Source: Shinella curvata (GTDB lineage: Bacteria > Pseudomonadota > Alphaproteobacteria > Rhizobiales > Rhizobiaceae). Taken from it: 54,579 nucleotides of DNA. The stretch covers positions 299,045 to 353,623 of the forward strand of contig NZ_JALJCJ010000003.1 in NCBI RefSeq assembly GCF_022899935.1, given 5' to 3'. Positions 1 to 8,658 of this stretch are shown here, one piece after another; the stretch's first letter is position 1; each line of letters starts with the position of its first letter. The notes below the pieces were generated by a model. It was not told the DNA's origin. It was given only the letters and a program-made list of their open reading frames with translations, and made no database searches. The position numbers were made by a program, and so were the translations under genes.

Positions 1-252
1 GATATCCGTCGCGGCCTTGATCAGCAAGCTTCGGGCCTCGACGAACTCTCGCTGACGCAGAACCGACAAAACGCCCGCCACATCACCGGTCTTGAGGCGT
101 CTTTTGACTTTCTCAAGCGGAGCCAGCTTGCGCGCTTTTTTCGTCTTCTTGATTCCCTCGTCCAGTTCAGTCCGAGATTCATGCCCTTGTGGAACCTGCT
201 TCGCTCCCCCCGAAAATGATGCACGGAGAAAAAGGTATAGTCTTTTTAGCAT
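1..252 (-). CDS. Partial hypothetical protein cut by the left edge
   Basis: An open frame on the minus strand runs from an ATG at 252 off the left edge without a stop, giving at least 84 residues (starts MLKRLYLFLRASF). It has a short basic, hydrophobic start, then a Lys/Arg-rich stretch around residues 33-57, then a helical-looking segment containing VLSVLRQREFVEARSLLIKAA. I do not recognise the family. It diverges from the pse operon, so it may be another surface-glycan or flagellar modification gene, but that is inference from position only. No strong ribosome binding site precedes the ATG, which lowers confidence. The opposite strand and other frames give shorter, less coherent products. 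Confidence 0.42.
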   Translation of the reverse strand, partial: MLKRLYLFLRASFSGGAKQVPQGHESRTELDEGIKKTKKARKLAPLEKVKRRLKTGDVAGVLSVLRQREFVEARSLLIKAATDI

Positions 253-604
253 GTTCGCGGACTTCGCCAGTTGAGGATGCGGGCTTTAATAGACCACCCC
301 GTGGTCCGAGTCTACCAAGTGACCAGGCTCCGACCGAAGCGTGTTAGGCGGGTGCAAAAGGCTCTTCGTTGGCGATCCGTCAGGCTCGGCAACGAGCATC
401 GGGGCCGGATTACACGACAGCAATATTCTTGCTGCAACATTAGCGAGCAGGATCAACTTGATTTGCGAGATTTAACCTTTGAATTCAAGTTTTCCAAGTT
501 GAGAGCGCCTCTATATTTAAAGAAATTTTCGATGGATCGCCCTAGCGCAACCACCAGCGTGGTGCTATTTGAGCCAACCGAAAAGCGGACTATAAGGAGT
601 TCCG
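253..604. other. Divergent intergenic region before pseB
   Basis: About 350 bases with no convincing gene. The 3' half (about 470-535) is AT-rich compared with its surroundings and contains a 10-bp palindrome TTGAATTCAA at 479-488, so it probably holds the pse operon promoter. I could not assign clean -35/-10 boxes. A frame that runs from here into pseB out of phase is judged spurious. Confidence 0.4.
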
Positions 605-1603
605 ATGCTCACAGAAGCGTCCATTCTTGTCACCGGTGGTACGGGTTCATTCGGTAACGCGTTCCTGCCGATGACACTTGCAAAATACAACCCCAAGCGG
701 ATTATCGTCTATTCCCGTGATGAAATGAAACAGTGGGAAATGGCGCGGAAATTCGAAGGCGATCCGCGCGTACGCTTCTTTATCGGCGATGTGCGCGACA
801 AAGAACGGCTGCATCGTGCTCTTGATGGCATCGACTATGTCGTTCATGCGGCCGCAACCAAAATCGTACCGACGGCGGAGTACAATCCGTTTGAATGCGT
901 GAAGACCAACATCCATGGCGCCATGAACTTGATCGACGTCTGCATCGATCGTGGCGTAAAGCGGGTCGTGGCACTCTCCACGGATAAGGCCAGCAGCCCG
1001 GTCAATCTTTATGGCGCGACTAAGCTTGCTTCCGATAAGCTGTTTGTGGCTGGCAACTCATATGCTGGCGGCCATGACACGCGCTTCGCAGTCGTGCGCT
1101 ACGGCAACGTGATGGGATCGCGCGGTTCGGTCATTCCGTTCTTCCTGTCCATTGCCAACAAGGGTGAACTGCCGATCACGGACGAACGCATGACGCGCTT
1201 CATGATCACGCTTGAACAAGGCGTGGAGCTCGTCTGGCATGCGTTCGACGATATGGAAGGCGGCGAGATCTACGTCAAGAAGATCCCCTCCATGAAGGTA
1301 ACCGACCTTGCCCGCGCCATTGTACCCGACGCGGAACTACGCTTTGTCGGCATTCGTCCCGGCGAGAAGCTGCACGAGCAGATGATTGGCGAGGAAGACG
1401 CGTTCTACACGTACGAGTACCCACATCACTACAAAATCCTGCCGGCCATTCACAATTGGCATGTCAGCAACGAGCGTATCAAGGACGGCGTGAGAGTGCC
1501 GGACGGATTCAGCTACACGAGCAGCAACAACCATGAATGGATGACGGCCGAGACGCTTCAGTCCTGGGTCGAAACAAACCGCGCTAAAATCGGGGCAGTC
1601 TGA
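605..1603 (+). CDS. pseB: UDP-N-acetylglucosamine 4,6-dehydratase (inverting), PseB
   Basis: First enzyme of pseudaminic acid synthesis: it converts UDP-GlcNAc to UDP-2-acetamido-2,6-dideoxy-beta-L-arabino-hexos-4-ulose using bound NADP. The 332-residue protein is an extended SDR. It shows the nucleotide-binding motif VTGGTGSFG at residues 9-17, the active-site STDKA at 125-129, and the Tyr/Lys pair in YGATK at 136-140. The length fits PseB/FlaA1 and is far shorter than membrane-bound PglF/CapD types. An AAGGAG lies a few bases before the ATG at 605. It is the first gene of a tight six-gene operon, with only 2 bases before pseC. Base composition is lower in G+C than the housekeeping genes further right. 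Confidence 0.95.
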   Translation: MLTEASILVTGGTGSFGNAFLPMTLAKYNPKRIIVYSRDEMKQWEMARKFEGDPRVRFFIGDVRDKERLHRALDGIDYVVHAAATKIVPTAEYNPFECVKTNIHGAMNLIDVCIDRGVKRVVALSTDKASSPVNLYGATKLASDKLFVAGNSYAGGHDTRFAVVRYGNVMGSRGSVIPFFLSIANKGELPITDERMTRFMITLEQGVELVWHAFDDMEGGEIYVKKIPSMKVTDLARAIVPDAELRFVGIRPGEKLHEQMIGEEDAFYTYEYPHHYKILPAIHNWHVSNERIKDGVRVPDGFSYTSSNNHEWMTAETLQSWVETNRAKIGAV

Positions 1604-1605
1604 TC

Positions 1606-2769
1606 ATGATACCCTACGGACGGCAGGATATCGTCAACGCTGACATCGAGGCCGTTACAAACGTCCTCAAGTCGGACTACCTGACCCAGGGGCCTGCCGT
1701 GCCGCGCTTCGAGCAGGCTGCTGCCGCCTATTGCGGCGCTGTCCATGCGGTAGCGGTGAACAGTGCCACATCGGCTCTGCACATTGCCTGCCTAGCCCTT
1801 GGGCTAGGCCCCGGCGATTGGCTGTGGACCTCTCCCGTCAGCTTCGTAGCGTCGTCGAACTGCGCACTCTATTGCGGGGCACAGGTTGATTTTGTGGACA
1901 TCGACCCACAAACCTACAACCTCTGCCCTATCGCCCTCGAGCAAAAGCTTGTGGATGCAGAAAAGGCCGGGAGGCTGCCCAAGATCGTCGTTCCGGTTCA
2001 CCTTTGCGGACAGCCATGCGATATGTCTGCTATCGCTGCCTTGGCGCTCAGGTTCGGCTTCCGCGTCATCGAAGATGCTTCCCACGCGATAGGCGGAAAA
2101 TACCAGGGCAGAGCGATAGGAAGTTGCCAGTACAGCGATATCACTGTCTTCAGCTTTCATCCGGTCAAAATCATCACGACTGCCGAAGGTGGTATGTCGG
2201 TGACGAACGACGACACTCTCGCGGAACGCATGCGCCTTCTGCGCAGCCACGGCATCACCCGGGATGCCAGCCTGATGACGCATGAACCGGATGGCCCGTG
2301 GTACTACCAGCAGATTGATCTTGGCTTCAATTACCGCCTGACAGAATTACAGGCGGCACTCGGCCTGAGCCAGATGGAGCGGCTCGACGCCTATGTCGCA
2401 CGGCGCCACCAGATCGCGAAACGCTACGACAAGATGTTCGCAGCACTCCCCGTAAAGACACCTTGGCAGCATCCCGACGGCTATTCCGGTCTGCATCTCT
2501 ATGTTGTCAGGCTAGAACTCGACGGTCGGCCGGAGGGTTTCCATCGCACTGCCTTCCAAAGGCTTCAGGCGAAGGGTATCGGCGTCAACCTCCATTATAT
2601 CCCGATCCACACGCAGCCATACTACCAGAAGATGGGCTTCAAACAGGGCGATTTCCCGCAGGCGGAAGCCTATTATGCCGAAGCGATCAGCTTGCCCATG
2701 TTCGCCGTCATGACGGATGATCAGCAGGATACGGTCGTTGCCGCTTTGGCTGAGGTCTTGCAGGCATGA
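1606..2769 (+). CDS. pseC: UDP-4-amino-4,6-dideoxy-N-acetyl-beta-L-altrosamine transaminase, PseC
   Basis: PLP-dependent aminotransferase of the DegT/DnrJ/EryC1 family. In the pse pathway it transfers an amino group from glutamate to C4 of the PseB 4-keto product. The protein has 387 residues. The PLP Lys is K188 in SFHPVK, preceded by the EDASHAIGG motif near residue 156, as in this family. It follows pseB by 2 bases and its stop overlaps the pseF start (ATGA), so translational coupling is likely. The C4 amino group it makes becomes N7 of the final nonulosonic acid, which matters for interpreting the formyltransferase-like gene at 4571. Confidence 0.94.
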   Translation: MIPYGRQDIVNADIEAVTNVLKSDYLTQGPAVPRFEQAAAAYCGAVHAVAVNSATSALHIACLALGLGPGDWLWTSPVSFVASSNCALYCGAQVDFVDIDPQTYNLCPIALEQKLVDAEKAGRLPKIVVPVHLCGQPCDMSAIAALALRFGFRVIEDASHAIGGKYQGRAIGSCQYSDITVFSFHPVKIITTAEGGMSVTNDDTLAERMRLLRSHGITRDASLMTHEPDGPWYYQQIDLGFNYRLTELQAALGLSQMERLDAYVARRHQIAKRYDKMFAALPVKTPWQHPDGYSGLHLYVVRLELDGRPEGFHRTAFQRLQAKGIGVNLHYIPIHTQPYYQKMGFKQGDFPQAEAYYAEAISLPMFAVMTDDQQDTVVAALAEVLQA

Positions 2770-3461
2770 GGCTGGCGGTCATTCCAGCCCGCGGCGGAAG
2801 TAAGCGGATACCCCGCAAAAACGTGAAATCGTTTGCCGGCAAGCCGATGATCGTCTGGTCGATCGATGCAGCACTCGATAGCGGCTGCTTCGACCGGATC
2901 ATAGTTTCGACGGATGATGCAGAGATCGCAGCAATCGCTTCCAAAGCTGGCGCCGACGTGCCGTTCATGCGGCCGGCCAACCTGAGTGACGACTATACGG
3001 GTACCATCCCGGTTGTCGCCCACGCGATATCCTGGATGCAAGAGCATGGCGATGCGGTGGGCTCCGTCTGCTGCATTTATGCAACTGCACCGTTTGTTCG
3101 CGCAGAAGACATCCGCCGGGGGCAGTCCATCCTTGAAGACGGCGGCGCCGACTACGCCTTCAGCGTGACGTCTTTTCCTTTCCCAATCCAGCGGGCCATT
3201 CGTTTGAAAGCCGAGAAAAGGGTGGAGATGTTCTGGCCAGAACACTTTGCCAGCCGCTCCCAGGATCTGGAGGAATCCTTCCACGACGCCGGCCAGTTCT
3301 ACTGGGGGCGCTCGGAGGCTTGGCTCGCAGGACGGCCGCTTTTTTCGCCGCACGCCGCTGCCGTCGTTCTGCCCCGTCATCGTGTCCAGGACATCGACAC
3401 GCCTGAAGACTGGCAGCGTGCAGAATTGATGTTCACCGCGCTTAATGCGGCAGGCGAATGA
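2766..3461 (+). CDS. pseF: Pseudaminic acid cytidylyltransferase, PseF
   Basis: Activates the finished nonulosonic acid with CTP to give the CMP-sugar used by glycosyltransferases. The 231-residue protein begins with the CMP-sugar synthetase signature AVIPARGGSKRIPRKN at about residues 4-19 and keeps the STDD motif near residue 49, where metal and nucleotide are bound. Length is normal for PseF. Its start overlaps the pseC stop, and its own stop overlaps the pseG start, both as ATGA. A legionaminate or KDO cytidylyltransferase would share the same fold; the neighbours make pseudaminate the better call. Confidence 0.9.
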   Translation: MRLAVIPARGGSKRIPRKNVKSFAGKPMIVWSIDAALDSGCFDRIIVSTDDAEIAAIASKAGADVPFMRPANLSDDYTGTIPVVAHAISWMQEHGDAVGSVCCIYATAPFVRAEDIRRGQSILEDGGADYAFSVTSFPFPIQRAIRLKAEKRVEMFWPEHFASRSQDLEESFHDAGQFYWGRSEAWLAGRPLFSPHAAAVVLPRHRVQDIDTPEDWQRAELMFTALNAAGE

Positions 3462-4570
3462 CTCGGTCGATCCGTATTGCGTTTCGCGCCGATGCCTCTC
3501 TTGCGATCGGAACTGGTCATGTGATGCGCTGCATAACCTTGGCCCAAGCCTTGGCTGACCAAGGTGCGGAGTGTGTCTTTCTATGCCGCGAACATCCTGG
3601 ACACTTACTGGACGCCATCCGAAAACGCGGTTTTGAGGTTCGGCCCCTCCCCTTGCACGATCCGGCTGACACGATCAGCGTCGATAGCGGACCATCGCAC
3701 GCTTCCTGGCTTGGCACCGATTGGCGTACCGATGCCGACGATGTCGTTACCGCCCTCGCCGGCGACACCGTCGATTGGCTGGTCGTCGATCACTATGCGC
3801 TCGACCGGCGCTGGGACAACGCGCTTCGTCCCTTTTGCAAGCATCTGCTTGCTATCGACGACCTGGCCGATCGGGAGCACGATTGCGACGTGCTGCTCGA
3901 TCAGAATCTCGGTCGCGCGGCATCGGACTACAATGGGCTCGTCCCAGAGCATGCGCGCATTCTCGCCGGGCCTATGCACGCGCTTTTGCGAAAGGATTTC
4001 TCGGAGCTGCGCGCCGGAAGCTTGGCTCGTCGGCATCTCTCGCCAGCAATTCGCAACATCTTGATTTCCATGGGCGGCGTAGATCAGCCCAACGCGACAG
4101 CGCGGACACTTGCGGTTCTGCAGCAGACGGATTTGCCTGACGACTGCCGCGTCACCGTTGTGTTGGGGCCGCATGCACCTTGGCGCGATGACATCCTCAC
4201 GCGTGCGGCTGCAATGAAATGGCCGACGGAGGTTCTGATCAACGTTGCCGACATGGGATCATTGATGGCCGCCAGCGACCTCGCCATCGGCGCCGCAGGC
4301 ACCACATCATGGGAGCGTTGCTGCCTTGGCTTGCCGGCTCTCATCGTGGTCCTTGCCGACAATCAGAAGGATGCCGCCCGCGCCCTCGAGCGGGAAGGCG
4401 CCGCAATCGCGTTGAAGCGGTTTCCGGATACGGCATTCAATATCGAACTCGAAGCAGCCGTGCATGAATTGATCAACGCCCCGGAAAAGCTTATGGCCAT
4501 GAGCGTAGCGGCCTCCTCCATGACGAATGGTCAGGGCGCCGACCGTTTGGCCTCATCTATGGTGATGTGA
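3458..4570 (+). CDS. pseG: UDP-2,4-diacetamido-2,4,6-trideoxy-beta-L-altropyranose hydrolase, PseG
   Basis: Removes UDP from the bis-N-acylated altrose intermediate so that PseI can condense it with phosphoenolpyruvate. The 370-residue protein has the PseG N-terminal signature RADASLAIGTGHVMRC at about residues 9-24, with the glycine/histidine loop expected at the active site, and a GT-B-like C-terminal half (AIGAAGTTSWERCCLGLP). It is not fused to a PseH-type acetyltransferase, as some PseG proteins are: no GNAT domain is visible at the C-terminus. It is coupled to pseF by an ATGA overlap, and the next gene starts directly after its stop. Confidence 0.9.
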   Translation: MTRSIRIAFRADASLAIGTGHVMRCITLAQALADQGAECVFLCREHPGHLLDAIRKRGFEVRPLPLHDPADTISVDSGPSHASWLGTDWRTDADDVVTALAGDTVDWLVVDHYALDRRWDNALRPFCKHLLAIDDLADREHDCDVLLDQNLGRAASDYNGLVPEHARILAGPMHALLRKDFSELRAGSLARRHLSPAIRNILISMGGVDQPNATARTLAVLQQTDLPDDCRVTVVLGPHAPWRDDILTRAAAMKWPTEVLINVADMGSLMAASDLAIGAAGTTSWERCCLGLPALIVVLADNQKDAARALEREGAAIALKRFPDTAFNIELEAAVHELINAPEKLMAMSVAASSMTNGQGADRLASSMVM

Positions 4571-5230
4571 ATGAAGCTGAGGATCACGATACTTTGCAGC
4601 TCTGAAACACATCCAATCAACCAATATCTGTTTGACTGGACATCGAAAAACGGAACGGAAAACGAGATTTCGATCGCCCGGAAAAAAGCCGAGCTTCAGG
4701 GTGGGGATATCCTCTTCCTAATTTCCTGTAACGAAATACTGAAGCAGGAAGATCTCGACCGTTACGGGAAAGCCTTGGTGCTTCATGCAAGCGACCTTCC
4801 CTTGGGACGAGGGTGGAGTCCCCATATCTGGCAGATCGTCGAGGGGGCCACGGAAATCACGATGTCCCTGCTGGAAGCTGCAGAAAAGGTGGATCGGGGC
4901 GATATCTGGAACAAGTTGAAGGTGCCTGTTCCTCGCGGCGCGCTGTGGAACGAGATCAACCATGCGCTGTTCGAGGCCGAGTTGCAGCTTATGGATTTTG
5001 CCGTTAATGCCTACCATACCGTCCGTCCAAAACCGCAATCGGCAGACATAACAGCGACATATTATCCCAAGAGAACGCCTGCGGCCAGCAAGCTGGACCC
5101 GTCAAAGAGCATTGAAGAGCAGTTCGATTTGATAAGGGTATGCGATCCCGAGCGCTTTCCTGCCTTCTTTGAACTGCATGGACACAGGTATGTGATAAGA
5201 TTGGAGAGACGCGATGAAGCCACCGATTAA
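4571..5230 (+). CDS. Formyltransferase-fold protein in the pse operon, candidate replacement for PseH
   Basis: The 219-residue protein resembles the catalytic half of 10-formyltetrahydrofolate-dependent formyltransferases (Fmt/ArnA fold). The core HASDLPLGRG at residues 72-81 matches the HxSxLPxxxG loop with His72, and VDRGDI at 107-112 supplies the Asp (D108) aligned with the GLDTGD motif of Fmt. The Asn two residues before the His in Fmt is not there; N54 in the SCNEIL segment might substitute, but that is a guess. The C-terminal OB domain of tRNA formyltransferase is absent, so a tRNA substrate is unlikely. The start codon abuts the pseG stop, and the 3' end overlaps pseI by 17 bases. G+C is among the lowest in the window. 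By inference it formylates the C4 amino group made by PseC. Confidence 0.72.
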   Translation: MKLRITILCSSETHPINQYLFDWTSKNGTENEISIARKKAELQGGDILFLISCNEILKQEDLDRYGKALVLHASDLPLGRGWSPHIWQIVEGATEITMSLLEAAEKVDRGDIWNKLKVPVPRGALWNEINHALFEAELQLMDFAVNAYHTVRPKPQSADITATYYPKRTPAASKLDPSKSIEEQFDLIRVCDPERFPAFFELHGHRYVIRLERRDEATD

Positions 5231-6275
5231 GATTGCAGGCAGGTCGATTGGGGACGACTTCCCTCCCTACGTCATCGCCGAGATGTCGGCGAACCACAAT
5301 GGCGATCTCTCGGCCGCCTTGCGGATTATTGAGGCCGCCAAGGCAGTCGGTGCGGACGCCGTCAAGATTCAGACGTATCGCCCAGATACCATCACGCTGA
5401 ACAGTAAGCTGCCTGATTTCCAGATCGTCGGCGGCCTGTGGGGCGGAAAAACCCTGTATGAACTCTATGAGTGGGCGCATACGCCTTGGGAATGGCATGC
5501 TGAACTTTTCGAGCACGCTCGCAAAATCGGCATCACGATGTTCAGCTCGCCTTTCGACACGACTGCTGTCGATCTGCTGGAAGACCTGAATGCGCCCGCT
5601 TACAAAATTGCTTCCTTCGAGGCGGTCGATCTGCCGCTCATCCGCTACGTCGCCTCCACGGGCAAGCCGATGATCATTTCGACCGGTATGGCCGATGCGG
5701 AAGAAATCCAGGAGGCTATCGACGCGGCCTACGCCGGGGGCTGCCAACAGCTTGCGGTCCTCCATTGCGTCAGTGGCTATCCGGCACCCGCCGCAGATTA
5801 CAATCTGCGGACGATTCCCGACATGATCCAGCGGCACGCCATCGTAACGGGGCTTTCGGACCATACGCTGGACAACACAACCGCGATTGCCAGCGTTGCA
5901 TTGGGTGCCAACATCATTGAAAAGCACTTCACGCTTGACCGCTCGGCTGGCGGCCCGGACGACAGCTTCTCCCTTGAGCCAGCCGAATTCACGGCACTTT
6001 GCAATGGTGCGCGAACGGCGTGGGAATCCTTGGGCCGGGTTGACTACGGGCGCAAATCCAGTGAGCGTGACAACGTGAAGTTTCGGCGATCGCTTTATTT
6101 CGTGAAAGACCTCAAAGCCGGCGACGTGATCACCGCCGATGCGGTGCGCAGTGTCCGCCCGGGCTTTGGCCTTGCACCCAAGCATCTGGACGCAGTCATC
6201 GGCGCACGTGTATCGGCTGACGTGCAGGCTTGCACTCCGGTTCTGGCAACCGTCATCGCAGACAGACAGTTCTAG
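5214..6275 (+). CDS. pseI: Pseudaminic acid synthase, PseI
   Basis: NeuB-family enzyme condensing the 6-deoxy-altrose intermediate with phosphoenolpyruvate to give pseudaminic acid. The 353-residue protein has an N-terminal TIM barrel with EMSANHNGD near residues 23-31, KIQTYRPDT near 57, and the barrel segment STGMADAEEI. A C-terminal antifreeze-like SAF domain starts at about residue 290 (SLYFVKDLKAGDVI). The GGPDDSFS segment near residue 243 is typical of PseI rather than sialic acid synthase. It overlaps the formyltransferase-like gene by 17 bases and closes the operon. An intergenic palindromic repeat begins at its stop codon. Confidence 0.93.
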   Translation: MKPPIKIAGRSIGDDFPPYVIAEMSANHNGDLSAALRIIEAAKAVGADAVKIQTYRPDTITLNSKLPDFQIVGGLWGGKTLYELYEWAHTPWEWHAELFEHARKIGITMFSSPFDTTAVDLLEDLNAPAYKIASFEAVDLPLIRYVASTGKPMIISTGMADAEEIQEAIDAAYAGGCQQLAVLHCVSGYPAPAADYNLRTIPDMIQRHAIVTGLSDHTLDNTTAIASVALGANIIEKHFTLDRSAGGPDDSFSLEPAEFTALCNGARTAWESLGRVDYGRKSSERDNVKFRRSLYFVKDLKAGDVITADAVRSVRPGFGLAPKHLDAVIGARVSADVQACTPVLATVIADRQF

Positions 6276-6376
6276 AGTATTTTCAGCCGAAGCCGCATCG
6301 CTTGGCGTTGCATGACGCGTAAAAACGAGAGTCTAGAGCAATCCCGGCGAACCGGATTTCACCGGGATTGTTCTAG
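6271..6376. repeat. RIME-like intergenic palindromic repeat, possible pse operon terminator
   Basis: A roughly 105-base block follows pseI. It starts TCTAGAGTATTTTC, has GCGTAAAAAC in the middle, and ends in a 15-bp inverted repeat: 6333-6347 (CTAGAGCAATCCCGG) with 6362-6376, one G:U-compatible mismatch, 14-base loop. TCTAGAGcATTTTC...GCGTAAAAAC is the look of the RIME/intergenic mosaic elements common in rhizobia. The hairpin lacks a T-tract, so terminator activity is uncertain. Confidence 0.6.
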
Positions 6377-7290
6377 TTGTTCAGTCCCAGCATTTGGTGG
6401 TTCGAGTTTGGGATGAATAGATTTGGATTTGATATCCAGATCTCGCAGATGCCCTCGTAGGCGTGAGGCCGTTCAGCATCCTGAGTCTTCGGACGAAGTT
6501 ACCGGCTGCGAGGACCGCTGCGAAGTGGGGCGCAGTTGGTCATGGCCATCACGGCAGAAGCGTTTGACAGTCCCCTCCTTGATCGTGCGGTTCACCCGCT
6601 CGGCTTGCTCAATCCCCTTTACCTTGCAGACCATATTGAAGCGCATCAACCGGTAATAAATGGTTTTGCGCCTCTGGGGTTGCTCGGCGAACTGGTTACT
6701 ATTGCCGTCAAAATGGTGTAGACCTGATAGGCACGGCTTCGACCATGCGCTGTGGGAACTGCATAGGCCGTATTTCTGCCAGCAGTTGCATAGAGTTGAT
6801 GCGACAGCAAATTTGGCGGCCCGGTCAATGCCGACATGGAGATGGAGCTCGTCTGTGCCGGATTGCACTTCGACGACATCAATCTGGAAGAACCGATGGG
6901 GTGGTGCGCGAACGGTTGGCGCATCGGCTCGACGCTATGAAGGCATAAGATATCGTACCGCTGCAGGCAGCAATGCAGCGCTGACCAGGTCAGGTGCGGG
7001 ATAGACGACTGAAGTCGCATAGAGACCGTCAATCAATGGCAATAGCACGTGGTGCCGGAACGCGACGACACACTTCCTTAGCGTCCGTCAGCATTGTGGA
7101 TCGCGGCTCCGGCAACCAAATCTCATACTTTCGAGTGTCGCCCGCTTACGCCACTTTGCCACTGTCTTCGGATTGACGCTAGAGCTAGGCACGGCTGCGC
7201 GAACGAGGCTCGCCATCGCTGTATTGCTGCTATAACGGCGTCCGTGGTCGTGATACTCCCGTGACGAACTTGCCCTATCATGCTTCCTTC
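6373..7290 (-). pseudogene. Decayed IS481-family transposase
   Basis: Fragments of one IS481-type DDE transposase lie in order on the minus strand but in different frames. Near 7,130-7,200 there is VNPKTVAKWRKRATLES (N-terminal HTH). Near 6,950-7,020 there is SIPHLTWSALHCCLQRYDI. Near 6,800-6,830 there is HLHVGIDRAAKFA (first catalytic Asp region). Near 6,540-6,650 there is QAERVNRTIKEGTVKRF, and the tail GLTP...NHQMLGLNN ends in a TAG at 6373-6375. Several frameshifts and stops interrupt it, so it is inactive. No terminal inverted repeats or target duplication could be identified. It separates the pse island from the housekeeping block and supports past mobility of the region. The N-terminal limit is approximate. 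Confidence 0.8.
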
Positions 7291-7536
7291 CACTTTCGAG
7301 AAAGAAGAGCACTATCAAACCGTGGAATCAAACACATAACTCTTTTGGTTGGGTCGAGAACGACAACATTCGTTTATATGAAATCGCGAACATGTAGACC
7401 ATCCCTGAAGCGGGCAGATCTGGCAACGCGATCCAGACGAGAAGCGTATTCCACTGGCAGTCCTCCGATTGCCAACGCCACCTCCCATGCCGGCCAGCTT
7501 CATCGGACACCCGCCTTCGACCGCCTGAGAACCATA

Positions 7537-8565
7537 TCATTTCGCCAGCCGGTCATCCGACCGCTCGATCAGCTTGGGCATGATGAGCGTCTGCAAGGCT
7601 TGTGGGGTTTCGCCTTCCATGCGGCGCAGGATGTAGCGGCCGAGCATTTCGCTTGGCTCGTGGATCGGCAAGAAATAGGTGGTGATCGGCGGGGCGAAGT
7701 ATTGGCTGACGTTCAGGTCGTCGGTGGCGTTGATCACGGCGTCGCGGCCGTGCACGAGGCCGCGGGCGTGGAAGCCGGAGAAGGCGCCCAGCGCGGAGGC
7801 TTCGTTGGCGCAGATATAGGCGGTCGGCGGGTTGGAAAGGCCGGACATGAGCAGCACGTTTTCACGACCGAAGGCGGGGGTGAGATGGCCGTGGGCGGTG
7901 AGCGCCGGATTGAAGCTCAGGCCGGCAATGTCGAGAGCCTGGCGGTAGGCTTCCAGGCGGGTCAGCGAATAGCTGAGATCCGCCATCGGATTGATCAGCG
8001 CGATGCGGCTGTGACCGCGTTCGGCTAGGCGCGCCACCGACAGGCGGATCATCTGCTCGTTGTCGGCATCGACATAGGCGTGCGGGGCGTTGTGGATTGT
8101 CGTGCCATAGGTGACGAAGGGGAAATCCGCCTCCTGCATGAGGCGCACGCGCGGGTCATCGGCATGGGTGCCCGACACGATGATACCGTCGGCCTTTTTC
8201 AACGAGACGATCTGGCGGATCGTGGTGATGCTCTCCTCGAAGGAACGCACGGCATAGAGCGACACGCGGTAGGGGCTGTCCTCCAGCGCCCAGGAAATGC
8301 CGCTGAGCAGCTGGGCATATTCGACGCCCTCCCATTCGTTCTGCTTGGGGCCTGGCGCCGTCATGATCGCGGCGACCTGATAGGTTTTTCCCGTGCGCAG
8401 CTGCACGCCATGCATGTTGAGCTGGTAACCGACGCGCTCGGCGGCCGCCACGACGAGGGCGCGGGTTTCCGGCCGCACCTGCGGACTGTCGTTCAGCGCC
8501 TTCGATACGGTGGCGATCGAAAGGCCTGTCTCCTGCGCGATGGTCTTAATTGTGGGTCTTGACAT
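7537..8565 (-). CDS. LacI-family transcriptional regulator
   Basis: The 342-residue protein has an N-terminal LacI helix-turn-helix (TIKTIAQETGLSIATVSKALN at about residues 5-25, then the hinge up to residue 60) and a periplasmic-binding-protein-like sugar-sensing domain (residues 62-340; e.g. ADGIIVSGTHADDPRV, GHSRIALINP). The ligand is not predictable from sequence alone. It has no co-directional sugar transporter beside it; the nearest upstream gene on the same strand is dcd. A CG-centred AAACGTTT palindrome lies 55-62 bases before its start and could be an autoregulatory operator. Confidence 0.9.
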   Translation of the reverse strand: MSRPTIKTIAQETGLSIATVSKALNDSPQVRPETRALVVAAAERVGYQLNMHGVQLRTGKTYQVAAIMTAPGPKQNEWEGVEYAQLLSGISWALEDSPYRVSLYAVRSFEESITTIRQIVSLKKADGIIVSGTHADDPRVRLMQEADFPFVTYGTTIHNAPHAYVDADNEQMIRLSVARLAERGHSRIALINPMADLSYSLTRLEAYRQALDIAGLSFNPALTAHGHLTPAFGRENVLLMSGLSNPPTAYICANEASALGAFSGFHARGLVHGRDAVINATDDLNVSQYFAPPITTYFLPIHEPSEMLGRYILRRMEGETPQALQTLIMPKLIERSDDRLAK

Positions 8566-8619
8566 AAAAAGCCCGTCTCACCGTGGCGCCGCAAGGAAGC
8601 GCGGCTCACAGCACAATAA

Positions 8620-8627
8620 AAACGTTT
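8620..8627. promoter_or_regulatory. Candidate LacI-type operator upstream of the LacI regulator
   Basis: An 8-bp CG-centred palindrome AAACGTTT sits in the 93-base gap between dcd and the LacI-family gene. LacI-family regulators commonly bind palindromes with a central CG, and autoregulation is frequent. The symmetry does not extend further, so this is only suggestive. Confidence 0.35.
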
Positions 8628-8658
8628 AACTTCAATGTAAAGCGCCCAAACGGCCGGT

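Noticed and set aside
271-657. A 128-residue frame in front of and into pseB
   Set aside because: It overlaps pseB out of frame, has Arg-rich random composition, and no ribosome binding site.
4571-5230. Annotation of the pse-operon formyltransferase-like gene as methionyl-tRNA formyltransferase (fmt)
   Set aside because: The protein is too short, lacks the C-terminal tRNA-binding domain and is embedded in a nonulosonate operon.
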